From the NCBI GenBank assembly GCA_021806125.1, contig JAJZYC010000007.1, positions 1-22,171 of the forward strand: DNA of 22,171 nt. The letters run 5' to 3'. The position numbers and the translations under genes are program-made. Under the pieces are notes generated by a model. That model was not told the DNA's origin, did no database searches, and saw only the letters and a program-made list of their open reading frames with translations. The DNA comes from a bacterium (lineage in GTDB: Bacteria; SZUA-79; Acidulodesulfobacterales; Acidulodesulfobacteraceae). Positions 7,664 to 14,824 of the stretch are shown in pieces; position 1 is the stretch's first letter, and every line of letters begins with the position of its first letter.

Positions 7664-8290
7664 CTATTTTTCCAGTATCACTCTTGCCGGAGCGCCGTTA
7701 GAATCTTTTATCTTAACGGGAAGAGCTATAAGTTTATAATTCCCGGCCGCCGCATTAAAAAGATTAAGTCCTTCGATTACTACAATGCCTGCCCTCAACA
7801 AAGTTTTGTGGGTATCGTGGCCGACATGATAGCCCTCTACGGAAAGATAATCGACGCCGACAAGAACTACTCCTTTTTCGACCATATACTTCGATGCTTC
7901 CGGATTAACGCAAACATAATCAGTGTGGAAATTTTTATCGGCGTTATTTATCCACCCGGAATTTTTTGTTTTAAAAAGAAGCCTGTCTCCTTTATTTATA
8001 TTTAAAGGCACTAAAAATTCCTTCGATATGGACGAAACATCGGGGGGTACCTCGATTACCCTGCACGGTCCGATAAGTTTATTTATATCAAGCCTGTCTA
8101 TCCCTATTCCTTCGTCGATAAAATGTCGGGGGGCATCTATATGGGTTCCGGTATGCACTCCGCAGGTAATTTTGCTGTTATTTGAGGCTGCCCCTTTTTT
8201 TATTTCGGAATAGTTGTCTATTTTAACCTCGGGGTCGCTCGGCCAGTGAAGCATGCCGTCCGTTATTTCCATGCTGACGTCTATAAACAT
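7664..8290 (-). CDS. Cyclase / kynurenine formamidase-like metal-dependent hydrolase
   Basis: A 208-residue member of the cyclase family (KynB-like fold), soluble metal-dependent hydrolases of amides, lactones and similar bonds. The signature HTGTHIDAPRHF spans 46-57, giving the metal ligands His46, His50, Asp52 and probably His56. GVDYLSVEGYHVGHDTHKTLL (about 145-165) supplies the rest of the usual active-site region. No tryptophan-degradation genes are near, so arylformamidase activity is not supported by context. The gene sits between gnd and zwf, the place a 6-phosphogluconolactonase gene would be expected, and no Pgl homologue is in the window. A lactonase role is therefore a testable inference, not an observation. 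GAGG with good spacing precedes the ATG at 8290; it starts 17 bases after gnd ends. Confidence 0.85.
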   Translation of the reverse strand: MFIDVSMEITDGMLHWPSDPEVKIDNYSEIKKGAASNNSKITCGVHTGTHIDAPRHFIDEGIGIDRLDINKLIGPCRVIEVPPDVSSISKEFLVPLNINKGDRLLFKTKNSGWINNADKNFHTDYVCVNPEASKYMVEKGVVLVGVDYLSVEGYHVGHDTHKTLLRAGIVVIEGLNLFNAAAGNYKLIALPVKIKDSNGAPARVILEK

Positions 8291-8307
8291 AATGGATATC
8301 CTCTTTT

Positions 8308-9201
8308 TTATTTATGTATAGGATGTCCGCCGAATTGATGCCTTAATGCCGCCAGCATTCTCGCCGCAAAAGAATTTTCCTGCCTTGACCTGAATCGCAT
8401 AAATACTGAATCCGCCAAAACGGGTGCGGGAACTGCTTTGTCTATAGCTTCCTGCAGTGTCCACCGTCCTTCTCCCGAATCGTCGACGACGGGTTTAAGA
8501 TTGGCCAGCTCCGGGTCTTCTTTCAGTGCGTTATTCGCAAGTTCTAACAGCCATGAACGCACTACCGACGCGTGATTCCATAAATCGGAAACCCTCTCTA
8601 AGTTTATATCGAAATCGCTGGCTTTCATAATCTCGAAACCTTCCGCATACGCTTCCATCATGCCGTATTCTATAGCGTTATGAACCATTTTTACGAAATG
8701 TCCGGAACCGTGAGGGCCGGTATGCAGGTAGCCGTTTTCCGGCGCAAGAGTTTTAAAAACAGGCTCGCAGTGCTTAAAAGTTTCGTCTTCCCCGCCTATC
8801 ATAGAACAGTACCCGTTCTTTAATCCCCAAATGCCGCCGCTTGTACCGCAGTCCATAAATTTAATATCTTTTTCGCCGCAAATTTTTGCCCTTCTTATAG
8901 AGTCTTTGTAATATGAATTGCCGCCGTCTATTATTATATCCCCTTTTTGAGCGTATTGAAGAACTTCGCTAAGCATATCGTCGGTAGGCTGTCCTGCCGG
9001 AACCATAAGCCATACAACCCTAGGAGCAGACAGTTTTCCCATAAATTCTTCAACCGAGTTAGAACCTATAGCTCCTTTGTTTACAACCATCTCTTCTTTG
9101 GAAACCGTTCTGTTGAAAACCACTACCCTGTGCCCGCCTTCCAACAGCCTTAGCACCATATTCATTCCCATCCTGCCTAGGCCTATCATTCCAATTTCCA
9201 T
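8308..9201 (-). CDS. gnd: 6-phosphogluconate dehydrogenase, decarboxylating, short (GntZ/YqeC-like) type
   Basis: Converts 6-phosphogluconate to ribulose 5-phosphate and CO2 with reduction of NAD(P)+. At 297 residues it is the short form; the common long form is about 470 and has a larger C-terminal domain. The Rossmann motif GLGRMG is at 7-12 and the substrate loop FMDCGTSGG at about 115-123. The catalytic pair is Lys171 and Glu178 in GHFVKMVHNAIEYG. After the second strand the sequence is FNRTVSK (Asn30-Arg31-Thr32), as in NADP-dependent long enzymes, whereas an Asp there would indicate NAD. NADP use is thus suggested in a subgroup often described as NAD-preferring. AGGAGA precedes the ATG at 9201. 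It is followed after 17 bases by the cyclase-family gene and then zwf. Confidence 0.93.
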   Translation of the reverse strand: MEIGMIGLGRMGMNMVLRLLEGGHRVVVFNRTVSKEEMVVNKGAIGSNSVEEFMGKLSAPRVVWLMVPAGQPTDDMLSEVLQYAQKGDIIIDGGNSYYKDSIRRAKICGEKDIKFMDCGTSGGIWGLKNGYCSMIGGEDETFKHCEPVFKTLAPENGYLHTGPHGSGHFVKMVHNAIEYGMMEAYAEGFEIMKASDFDINLERVSDLWNHASVVRSWLLELANNALKEDPELANLKPVVDDSGEGRWTLQEAIDKAVPAPVLADSVFMRFRSRQENSFAARMLAALRHQFGGHPIHK

Positions 9202-9237
9202 TTTGCAATCTCCTGTTTTAAAATCCGCATTATTACA

Positions 9238-10008
9238 TTATTTGGAAAAGCCGTTACCCAGGCTTTTTCCTACTTCCCTGATAATATCGAGCGGTATAGG
9301 CATAATCATAGTCGTATTATTGGTCGATGAAATTTCGTTTAGCGTTTGTAAATAGCGCAACTGAAGGGCCATGGGATTTTCGGCTATAATTTTAGCCGCA
9401 TCGCTTAGTCTCTGCGCCGCCTGAAATTCTCCGTCGGCGTTGATTATTTTAGCTCTTCTGTCCCTTTCCGCCTCTGCCTGCCTTGCCATCGCCCTCTGCA
9501 TATCCTGCGGCAGGTCTATCTGCTTAAGCTCTACTACCGTAACCTTAATGCCCCAGGAGCCGGTATGCTTATCCAATATATCCTGAATCTCCATATTTAT
9601 TTTTTCCCTTTCCGATAAAAGTTTATCGAGTTCTCCCTCGCCGCATACGCTTCTTAAGGTTGTCTGGGCTAACTGAGATACCGCATAATTATAATCGTAA
9701 ACCTGGACTATGGCGTTTAAAGGATCTACCACCTTATAATATACTACCGCGCTGATTTTTAGAGTTACGTTATCCTTTGTAATAACGTCCTGAGGCGGAA
9801 CGTCAAGCGTTATTATCCTTAAGGTTACCCTGACCATTCTATCTATCACCGGCCATAAAAGTATCAAACCCGGACCCTTAACCCTGATTGCCCTGCCCAG
9901 CCTAAAAATAACCGCCCTGTCGTATTCGTTTATAATTCTTACCGCATTTAAAATTATAATAACCGCGACGATTATTATAACCGCAAAGAAAATAGAACCC
10001 GTATCCAT
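9238..10008 (-). CDS. Slipin / stomatin-like SPFH-domain membrane protein
   Basis: A 256-residue slipin with one N-terminal membrane segment (about residues 5-23), then an SPFH domain (about 25-180) with EYDRAVIFRLGRAIRVKGPGL and LDVPPQDVITKDNVTLKISAVVYYKV nearby. A charged, probably coiled-coil stretch rich in Ala, Glu and Arg (about 175-215) follows. Such proteins oligomerise at the membrane, are associated with membrane microdomains, and are usually encoded beside nfeD, as here. The in-frame reading extends 20 codons upstream to 10068. The ATG at 10008 is preferred because GGAGG lies just before it and the protein then begins as in relatives. It follows nfeD after 119 bases containing two hairpins. 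Family is certain; physiological role is general. Confidence 0.93.
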   Translation of the reverse strand: MDTGSIFFAVIIIVAVIIILNAVRIINEYDRAVIFRLGRAIRVKGPGLILLWPVIDRMVRVTLRIITLDVPPQDVITKDNVTLKISAVVYYKVVDPLNAIVQVYDYNYAVSQLAQTTLRSVCGEGELDKLLSEREKINMEIQDILDKHTGSWGIKVTVVELKQIDLPQDMQRAMARQAEAERDRRAKIINADGEFQAAQRLSDAAKIIAENPMALQLRYLQTLNEISSTNNTTMIMPIPLDIIREVGKSLGNGFSK

Positions 10009-10040
10009 ATATCCTCCAGAATCTTTGAAACACTTCACAT

Positions 10041-10076
10041 GCAGGTTTACACCTGCCCGCTTTCGCATGCCGAAGA
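10041..10076 (-). other. Two small hairpins in the nfeD-slipin gap
   Basis: The first is a perfect 6-bp stem, GCAGGT and ACCTGC (10041-10056), which on the transcribed minus strand closes on GTAA, a GNRA tetraloop. The second (about 10060-10076) pairs CTTCG with CGAAG around a five-base loop with one bulged base. They lie 25-70 bases before the slipin ribosome binding site and have no T-run, so an mRNA processing or stability element is more likely than a terminator. Confidence 0.4.
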
Positions 10077-10127
10077 CAAGCGGATAAGCAAAACATTTAA
10101 TGAAGCGATTAATTTATTTTGTATGTC

Positions 10128-10571
10128 CTATATAGGTTTGACTTTAAGTCTGAGTTTGCTATCTACTTCCGTTATGACCACTTTAGAGCCTTTAACTATT
10201 TCGTTATCGGAAAAAGCCGTCCATAGTTCGCCGTTAATAAAAATCTTGCCTTCCCCTCCTTCTTTAATATCCTTAGCAACTTCTCCTTCCTCGTTTATTA
10301 AAGCAGCTCCGCCTGTTTTTACTTTTGCCCTGTAAGCTTTATATCCTAAATAAACAAAAATGGAAACGAACACGGTTAAAGTAATATAGGTAGGCAGGAC
10401 AATCCTTATGAAAAAGGCGGGGACGGCATGCATAACGGAAAACAGAATAACGGTTCCGACTACAAAAAGAATCGCTCCGGCGGCGGTAAAAACGCCATAG
10501 CTCATTGCAAAGAAATCCGTAACGACTAATACAAAAGCAAAAAATATTAAGGAGTCCGCTAAATAAGCCAT
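10128..10571 (-). CDS. NfeD family membrane protein (short form)
   Basis: A 147-residue protein with about three membrane segments in the first 80 residues (roughly 5-22, 24-45 and 52-78). A C-terminal soluble beta-barrel domain of the NfeD OB-fold type (about 90-147) follows, with GEVAKDIKEGGEGKIFINGELW and a KGSKVVITEVDS segment. Short NfeD proteins lack the N-terminal ClpP-like protease of the long form and are thought to partner slipins or flotillins. The slipin gene follows directly, which supports that pairing. No clear Shine-Dalgarno precedes the ATG at 10571; a later Met at residue 24 would remove the first helix and is less likely. Family assignment rests on architecture and neighbour as much as on motifs. 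Confidence 0.85.
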   Translation of the reverse strand: MAYLADSLIFFAFVLVVTDFFAMSYGVFTAAGAILFVVGTVILFSVMHAVPAFFIRIVLPTYITLTVFVSIFVYLGYKAYRAKVKTGGAALINEEGEVAKDIKEGGEGKIFINGELWTAFSDNEIVKGSKVVITEVDSKLRLKVKPI

Positions 10572-10625
10572 ATTAAAATTTTTGATGATTTAAATAAGAA
10601 TATTTTATTTTTAACCGATATAGAT

Positions 10626-10631
10626 ATTATA
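10626..10631 (-). promoter_or_regulatory. Possible internal -10 box before nfeD
   Basis: A perfect TATAAT on the minus strand, about 55 bases before the nfeD ATG, in the 75-base gap after the uracil-DNA glycosylase gene. There is no recognisable -35, so an internal promoter for nfeD-slipin is only possible. Confidence 0.3.
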
Positions 10632-10646
10632 TACCAATTTTTTAAA

Positions 10647-11372
10647 TTAATTTTTAAAATATAATCCTCTTATTTTTTTCATATCTTCCCATGTTTCTCT
10701 TTTAGCGCTCGGATTTCTTAGTAAATACGAAGGGTGGTACGTCGGTATTACCGTTATGCCTTCATAATTAAACTCCCTACCTCTTACCGAAGATATTGCA
10801 CCTTTATCGTTTCCGATAATAAATTCGGTAGCGAATTTTCCCAGCGTGCAAATTATTTCGGGTTTAATTATTGAAATCTGCTCCTTAAGAAATGGGACGC
10901 ACAAGCTTATTTCGTCATCCATAGGATTTCTGTTATCGGGAGGTCTGCATTTTATTATATTTGCGATATAAACGTCTTCTCTCTTCAAATTTATAGATTC
11001 TATTATTTTAGTCAGAAGCTGCCCCGCCCTTCCAACAAAAGGCCTTCCCGTATTGTCCTCTTCGGCGCCAGGAGCTTCTCCTATAAACATCAGCTTGCTT
11101 TCGGGACTGCCTTCCCCGAAAACTATACTCTTGCGCGCAATGCTTAACCTGCACTTTACGCATTCGTTTACCTTAACGTCCTTTAAAAATTTTAACATAT
11201 CGGATTTCGAAGATTTGGAATCCTTTTCGGTTTTATTTTCGGTTTTGATTTGCAATCCGGCTTTGACTTTCATATTATTTCTTAATGCGGACATTATCGT
11301 AAAACTTTCTTTATTGTCTGTAATAAAAGATTTTATATCTTCAAAAAATTGTTTTAATTCGATTTCTTTCAC
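10647..11372 (-). CDS. Uracil-DNA glycosylase, family 4 (Fe-S)
   Basis: Removes uracil from DNA, the first step of base-excision repair of deaminated cytosine. The 241 residues comprise an N-terminal extension of about 60 residues rich in Lys, Ser and Asp, then the family-4 UDG domain. Motif A is GEAPGAEEDNTGRPFVGRAG (98-117) and motif B is HPSYLLRNP (213-221). Cys71, Cys74, Cys142 and Cys158 have the spacing of the [4Fe-4S] cluster typical of this family. IIKCRPPDNRNP is also characteristic. The start is GTG at 11372, overlapping the TGA of iorB in a GTGA arrangement, so translation is probably coupled. The N-terminal extension is poorly conserved in character and may be a flexible tether. 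Confidence 0.93.
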   Translation of the reverse strand: MKEIELKQFFEDIKSFITDNKESFTIMSALRNNMKVKAGLQIKTENKTEKDSKSSKSDMLKFLKDVKVNECVKCRLSIARKSIVFGEGSPESKLMFIGEAPGAEEDNTGRPFVGRAGQLLTKIIESINLKREDVYIANIIKCRPPDNRNPMDDEISLCVPFLKEQISIIKPEIICTLGKFATEFIIGNDKGAISSVRGREFNYEGITVIPTYHPSYLLRNPSAKRETWEDMKKIRGLYFKN

Positions 11373-11986
11373 AGTTTTAAACCTAATTTGAAAGCTTTCA
11401 AATTATTTTCGGAGCCTTTTCCTATCTTCAGGATATTTTCTATAGCGGCAATTTCTATAGGAATAACGGCCTTTGCAAAGAGAGCGCCTAATGCTATTAT
11501 ATTTTTTTGCGTAAGCGAATTAAAATTTTCCAAGGAAATCGCGTCGAAATCATAATAAAATATATTTTCGGTTATTTTCATTAACTCGGAAACGATAAAA
11601 GATATTTCGGGATACGAGGTTTGTCCCATTCTGACGCTTATGGGAATATAGGGGGTTTTATTGAAGATTACTATCGAATTTTTATTTATATAGCACGCAC
11701 CCCTTAAAGTTTCTAAAGGCTCTAACGATATTAGGGCGTCCGCGCCTCCCGATTCTATCATCGGGGAATGCATACTTTTTCTCGGGTCTTTCATTTCGGA
11801 TTCGTTTTCGTAAAATATATATTTTACGAAAGTTTCTACGTAGCCTTCCCTCTGGGCGCCGCCTCTTCTTTCGGAACCGGACACGTCCTGCAAATCAGAA
11901 CTTAAGGCGGCATTTTTCATTACGGTTCCCATTGTTATAATTCCCTGTCCGCCGAGACCGACTATTGCAATATTGAATTTTTTCAT
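11369..11986 (-). CDS. iorB: Indolepyruvate:ferredoxin oxidoreductase, beta subunit
   Basis: The smaller subunit of the thiamine-dependent enzyme that oxidatively decarboxylates arylpyruvates (indolepyruvate, phenylpyruvate, hydroxyphenylpyruvate) to aryl-acetyl-CoA, passing electrons to ferredoxin. It can run in reverse for aromatic amino acid synthesis from aryl acids. The 205 residues form the pyruvate-ferredoxin-oxidoreductase gamma-type domain, starting with IAIVGLGGQGIITMG (about 7-21). A GSERRGGAQREG-like segment (about 37-50) is typical of IorB. It follows iorA after 19 bases and overlaps the UDG gene by 4 bases. The Shine-Dalgarno is weak, which fits coupling to iorA. Assignment is strong because both subunits are adjacent. 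Confidence 0.93.
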   Translation of the reverse strand: MKKFNIAIVGLGGQGIITMGTVMKNAALSSDLQDVSGSERRGGAQREGYVETFVKYIFYENESEMKDPRKSMHSPMIESGGADALISLEPLETLRGACYINKNSIVIFNKTPYIPISVRMGQTSYPEISFIVSELMKITENIFYYDFDAISLENFNSLTQKNIIALGALFAKAVIPIEIAAIENILKIGKGSENNLKAFKLGLKL

Positions 11987-12005
11987 ATATTATTTTTCAT
12001 CACAT

Positions 12006-14042
12006 TCATACATTAATCCGAACTTCGTTAGGAACTTCTTCCGCAGATTTAATTTCCGCTCTTTGCCGTAATTTAAATTCGGTTTTTAAATCGAATTCGA
12101 CTTTGCGTATAGCGCTGTTTGGGCATATTTCGCAGCAAACGCCGCATTTTACGCAGGAAGCAGGGTCTATATAGTAATAATCGTTGCCCGTTTCTTCGTC
12201 TTTCTTTAAAATAATAGCAGGACATGCAAGTTCGACGAAACATTCGTTGCATTTTACGCATCTCGACTTTTGAATCTCGTATAAAGATTCTCCTGCTTCC
12301 GCAAATCCGGACCCTTTTTTATTTAAAATCTTATTTCTTCTGGCTTCCTGCAGAATACATTCCCTTTTAGCGATTATCACTTTCACGCCCGGTTCTTTCA
12401 ATGCGCTTTTAATCTGGGACGCAAATCTTTTTACGCTGTTTGGGTCAAGGCTTTTTACGTAAGAAACGCCGAGGGATTTTACTAAATCTTTTAAATTTAA
12501 AACATTTGCGGAAGGTTTCCCGTCGATATCTTTCTGAGTGGAAGGGGTCTTTTGATGCCCCGTCATAGCCGTCCAGCTGTTGTCGAGAATAACATAAAGA
12601 ATATCGGAGCCGTTTTGAACGGCATTAAGCAGAACCGGAATTCCCGAATGATAAAAAGTCGAATCGCCGACGAGGGCTATAACTTTTTTCTGCTTGTCGA
12701 AAATACTTATCGCCTGCCCTATCCCTAAGCCCGCGTTCATACATGTAAGAAAATCCATTGCATTATACGGGGGCAGAAGACCTAAAGTATAGCATCCTAT
12801 ATCTCCAGCAATAACGGCTTCTCTTTCTTTTCCTTCCGTATTAGAAAAACCGACGGCTTTAAGAATAGAGTAAAAAGTCGCGCGATGGGGACATCCTATG
12901 CAGAACGTTCCAGACCTTTGAGGCAGTTTATCCCTTAATTCTTTATCTTTTTTAACGGCAAAATCAAAATAAGACGGAAGGGGTTTTTCGAAAAAATTGC
13001 TTATTCCGACAATAACATCGTCTATCGTAAGTTCGCCGGTCTGCTTAAAGAATTCTTTTCCATAAATAGCGCCTTTAAATCCCAATTCGTAAGCAATTTT
13101 TTTAATCTGAAATTCTAAAAAGCCTTCCGCCTCTTCGACTATAACTACTTTATCGAGGCCTTCAAAAAATCTGCCGATGAGTTCGCCCGGCAAAGGAAAA
13201 GTGAAACCCAGTTTTAATATTTTATGGTCATAAACACCCAAAATATCAAGCGATTCCATTAAATGGGCATAAACGACGCCTGAAGATATAAATCCGATTT
13301 TAGACGAACTTCCGTTGATAATTTTATTAAATTTGGATTCTATGAGGTATTTTTTTAAGAGTTCGTTCCTTTCTAAATATTTAGCATGGTTTCTAACCGC
13401 CATACCGAAAAGGTTTAAATAATTCTCGGGGTCTTTCTTAAAATCTCCTTTAATCTCCGACCTGTCTCTTAAATCCCCGAAATAAAGCGTTCCCGCATTA
13501 TGGCATAGCCTGGAGGGAGCCATTAAAACAACGCCGAAAGAAAATTTCTCCGAAATGTCGAAAGCGTCTTTAGTAAAATCTTTCGCCTCCTGAATATTGG
13601 AAGGCTCCATTATAGGCATATAATTATGCAGGCTGTACCATCTGTCGTCCTGCTCGTTTGAACTGCTTGGAGCGCCAGGGTCGGACCCTATGGCAAGCAC
13701 TAAGCCTGCTTTTACTCCGGTATACGATAAAAACTGAGCCGGCTCGCTTGCAACGTTAAGCCCTACGTTTTTCATAGCGCAGAGCGACCTTATACCCGAC
13801 CATGAGGCGCCTATGGCGCCGTGAAGGGATATGTGCTCGTTTAGACTGAATTCGGTATATAAATTTTCTATACTGCTTTTATTTTTATCGAGAACGGCGA
13901 TAATTTCCGAAGCAGGCGTTCCCGGATACATAGAAGCATAGCCTATGCCGGCTTCTAAAGCTCCGCGCGCTATAGCTTCGTTTCCTAGGACTATAGCCTT
14001 GTCGCCTTTAGTTCCGTTTACAAATAAATTGCTTTTCCCCAT
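12006..14042 (-). CDS. iorA: Indolepyruvate:ferredoxin oxidoreductase, alpha subunit
   Basis: The large catalytic subunit, 678 residues, full length. It has an N-terminal pyrimidine-binding domain (about 15-190, with YPGTPASEI), a middle domain, and a TPP pyrophosphate-binding domain (about 385-570) with GDIGCYTLG and VGDSTFYHSGIPVLLNAV. Two C-terminal ferredoxin-type clusters follow. The first uses Cys595, 598, 601 and 607 with the IorA-type five-residue gap before the last Cys; the second uses Cys630, 633, 636 and 640. These accept electrons from the thiamine intermediate. It is preceded after 17 bases by the MetF-like gene and followed by iorB. The ATG at 14042 has no good ribosome binding site, suggesting coupling to the gene before it. 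Substrate range (indole or phenyl pyruvates) follows from family, not from visible residues. Confidence 0.95.
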   Translation of the reverse strand: MGKSNLFVNGTKGDKAIVLGNEAIARGALEAGIGYASMYPGTPASEIIAVLDKNKSSIENLYTEFSLNEHISLHGAIGASWSGIRSLCAMKNVGLNVASEPAQFLSYTGVKAGLVLAIGSDPGAPSSSNEQDDRWYSLHNYMPIMEPSNIQEAKDFTKDAFDISEKFSFGVVLMAPSRLCHNAGTLYFGDLRDRSEIKGDFKKDPENYLNLFGMAVRNHAKYLERNELLKKYLIESKFNKIINGSSSKIGFISSGVVYAHLMESLDILGVYDHKILKLGFTFPLPGELIGRFFEGLDKVVIVEEAEGFLEFQIKKIAYELGFKGAIYGKEFFKQTGELTIDDVIVGISNFFEKPLPSYFDFAVKKDKELRDKLPQRSGTFCIGCPHRATFYSILKAVGFSNTEGKEREAVIAGDIGCYTLGLLPPYNAMDFLTCMNAGLGIGQAISIFDKQKKVIALVGDSTFYHSGIPVLLNAVQNGSDILYVILDNSWTAMTGHQKTPSTQKDIDGKPSANVLNLKDLVKSLGVSYVKSLDPNSVKRFASQIKSALKEPGVKVIIAKRECILQEARRNKILNKKGSGFAEAGESLYEIQKSRCVKCNECFVELACPAIILKKDEETGNDYYYIDPASCVKCGVCCEICPNSAIRKVEFDLKTEFKLRQRAEIKSAEEVPNEVRINV

Positions 14043-14059
14043 TTTTTTTAATTGTTTCT

Positions 14060-14803
14060 TTATTGCCGCGTAAAAACATTTGCCTTTTCGTCTGTAATTT
14101 TAATTATGATGCCGTCTAAGTTCAACCGCTCGTTTGCCCTGATAAAATCTTTCAGCGAGTCTTCTATATAGGACTCCTTAACGTACAAGAAAATTTCTTT
14201 TTTTTCCGATTTTATATATTTTATTATATCTTCATCGGGATTTTTGCCGGTATAATTTATGATAAATCTATCTGCCCCTGCATTAATAAGTTTTTTTGCC
14301 TTTAAGCCGTCTACGGGGGCTGAGGCGGAAACAACGACTCCGAGATTAAAAAAGTCCGGCTCGTCTTTATCTGCGATGCCTCCAGGGTAATTCATAAAGC
14401 CTCTTTTTAAAATCAATCCGATACCTAAAATATCTACGTCGTACACCGGCTTAGCCGAATTAAAAACGGTTTTTAGAGGATGTACTCCTTCGGATACCAC
14501 AATATCTTTAACTCCTATCTGTTTAAGCGTAATTAAATCGGACAAAATGGATATCCGGTTTTTATCCCTCATAGTAAAAGCATAAGCTGTATTTATATTG
14601 CCGAGCCTGTCCTTTAAATCCTTGCATAACAGCAATCCGTTTACTCCGAAATTCTGTTCGATGATTATATCGGGAAAATCACGCCCGGCATTTTGATTAT
14701 TAAGTCCGGTTTTTTCTATTGTGCCTAAAAGCTTTATCAAATTTTCTTCAAAAGTTATGTAATTTTCGCCGACAGGGGTTTCGATTTGGGGTATTATCTG
14801 CAT
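14060..14803 (-). CDS. MetF-like methylenetetrahydrofolate reductase, short divergent form
   Basis: A 247-residue TIM-barrel protein related to 5,10-methylenetetrahydrofolate reductase, the enzyme reducing methylene-THF to methyl-THF. The clearest signature is AYAFTMRDKNRISILSDL (about 73-90), matching the TCRDRNR helix of MetF, followed by LKQIGVKDIVVSEGVHP where MetF has the GxxNIL-LTGD strand. At 247 residues it is shorter than usual MetF (about 290) and rather divergent. The gene just upstream encodes MetV, the partner of MetF in acetogens and other Wood-Ljungdahl organisms, 21 bases away, which strongly supports the call. No Hdr or Rnf-type subunit lies nearby. A non-reductase role for such a divergent protein cannot be excluded. 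Confidence 0.8.
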   Translation of the reverse strand: MQIIPQIETPVGENYITFEENLIKLLGTIEKTGLNNQNAGRDFPDIIIEQNFGVNGLLLCKDLKDRLGNINTAYAFTMRDKNRISILSDLITLKQIGVKDIVVSEGVHPLKTVFNSAKPVYDVDILGIGLILKRGFMNYPGGIADKDEPDFFNLGVVVSASAPVDGLKAKKLINAGADRFIINYTGKNPDEDIIKYIKSEKKEIFLYVKESYIEDSLKDFIRANERLNLDGIIIKITDEKANVFTRQ

Positions 14804-14824
14804 ATTCTATTTACTTTCGAATGA

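Noticed and set aside
7664..8290. Kynurenine formamidase in a tryptophan degradation pathway
   Set aside because: The fold fits, but no kynurenine pathway gene is near; IorAB acts on indolepyruvate, a different route, so the specific name is not supported.
10009..10068. Upstream extension of slipin to 10068
   Set aside because: The extension is not slipin-like and runs through the hairpins, while the ATG at 10008 has a GGAGG site directly before it.
9902..10096. Small Cys-rich frame upstream of slipin
   Set aside because: Overlaps the slipin N-terminus and the hairpin region, has no ribosome binding site or family match.
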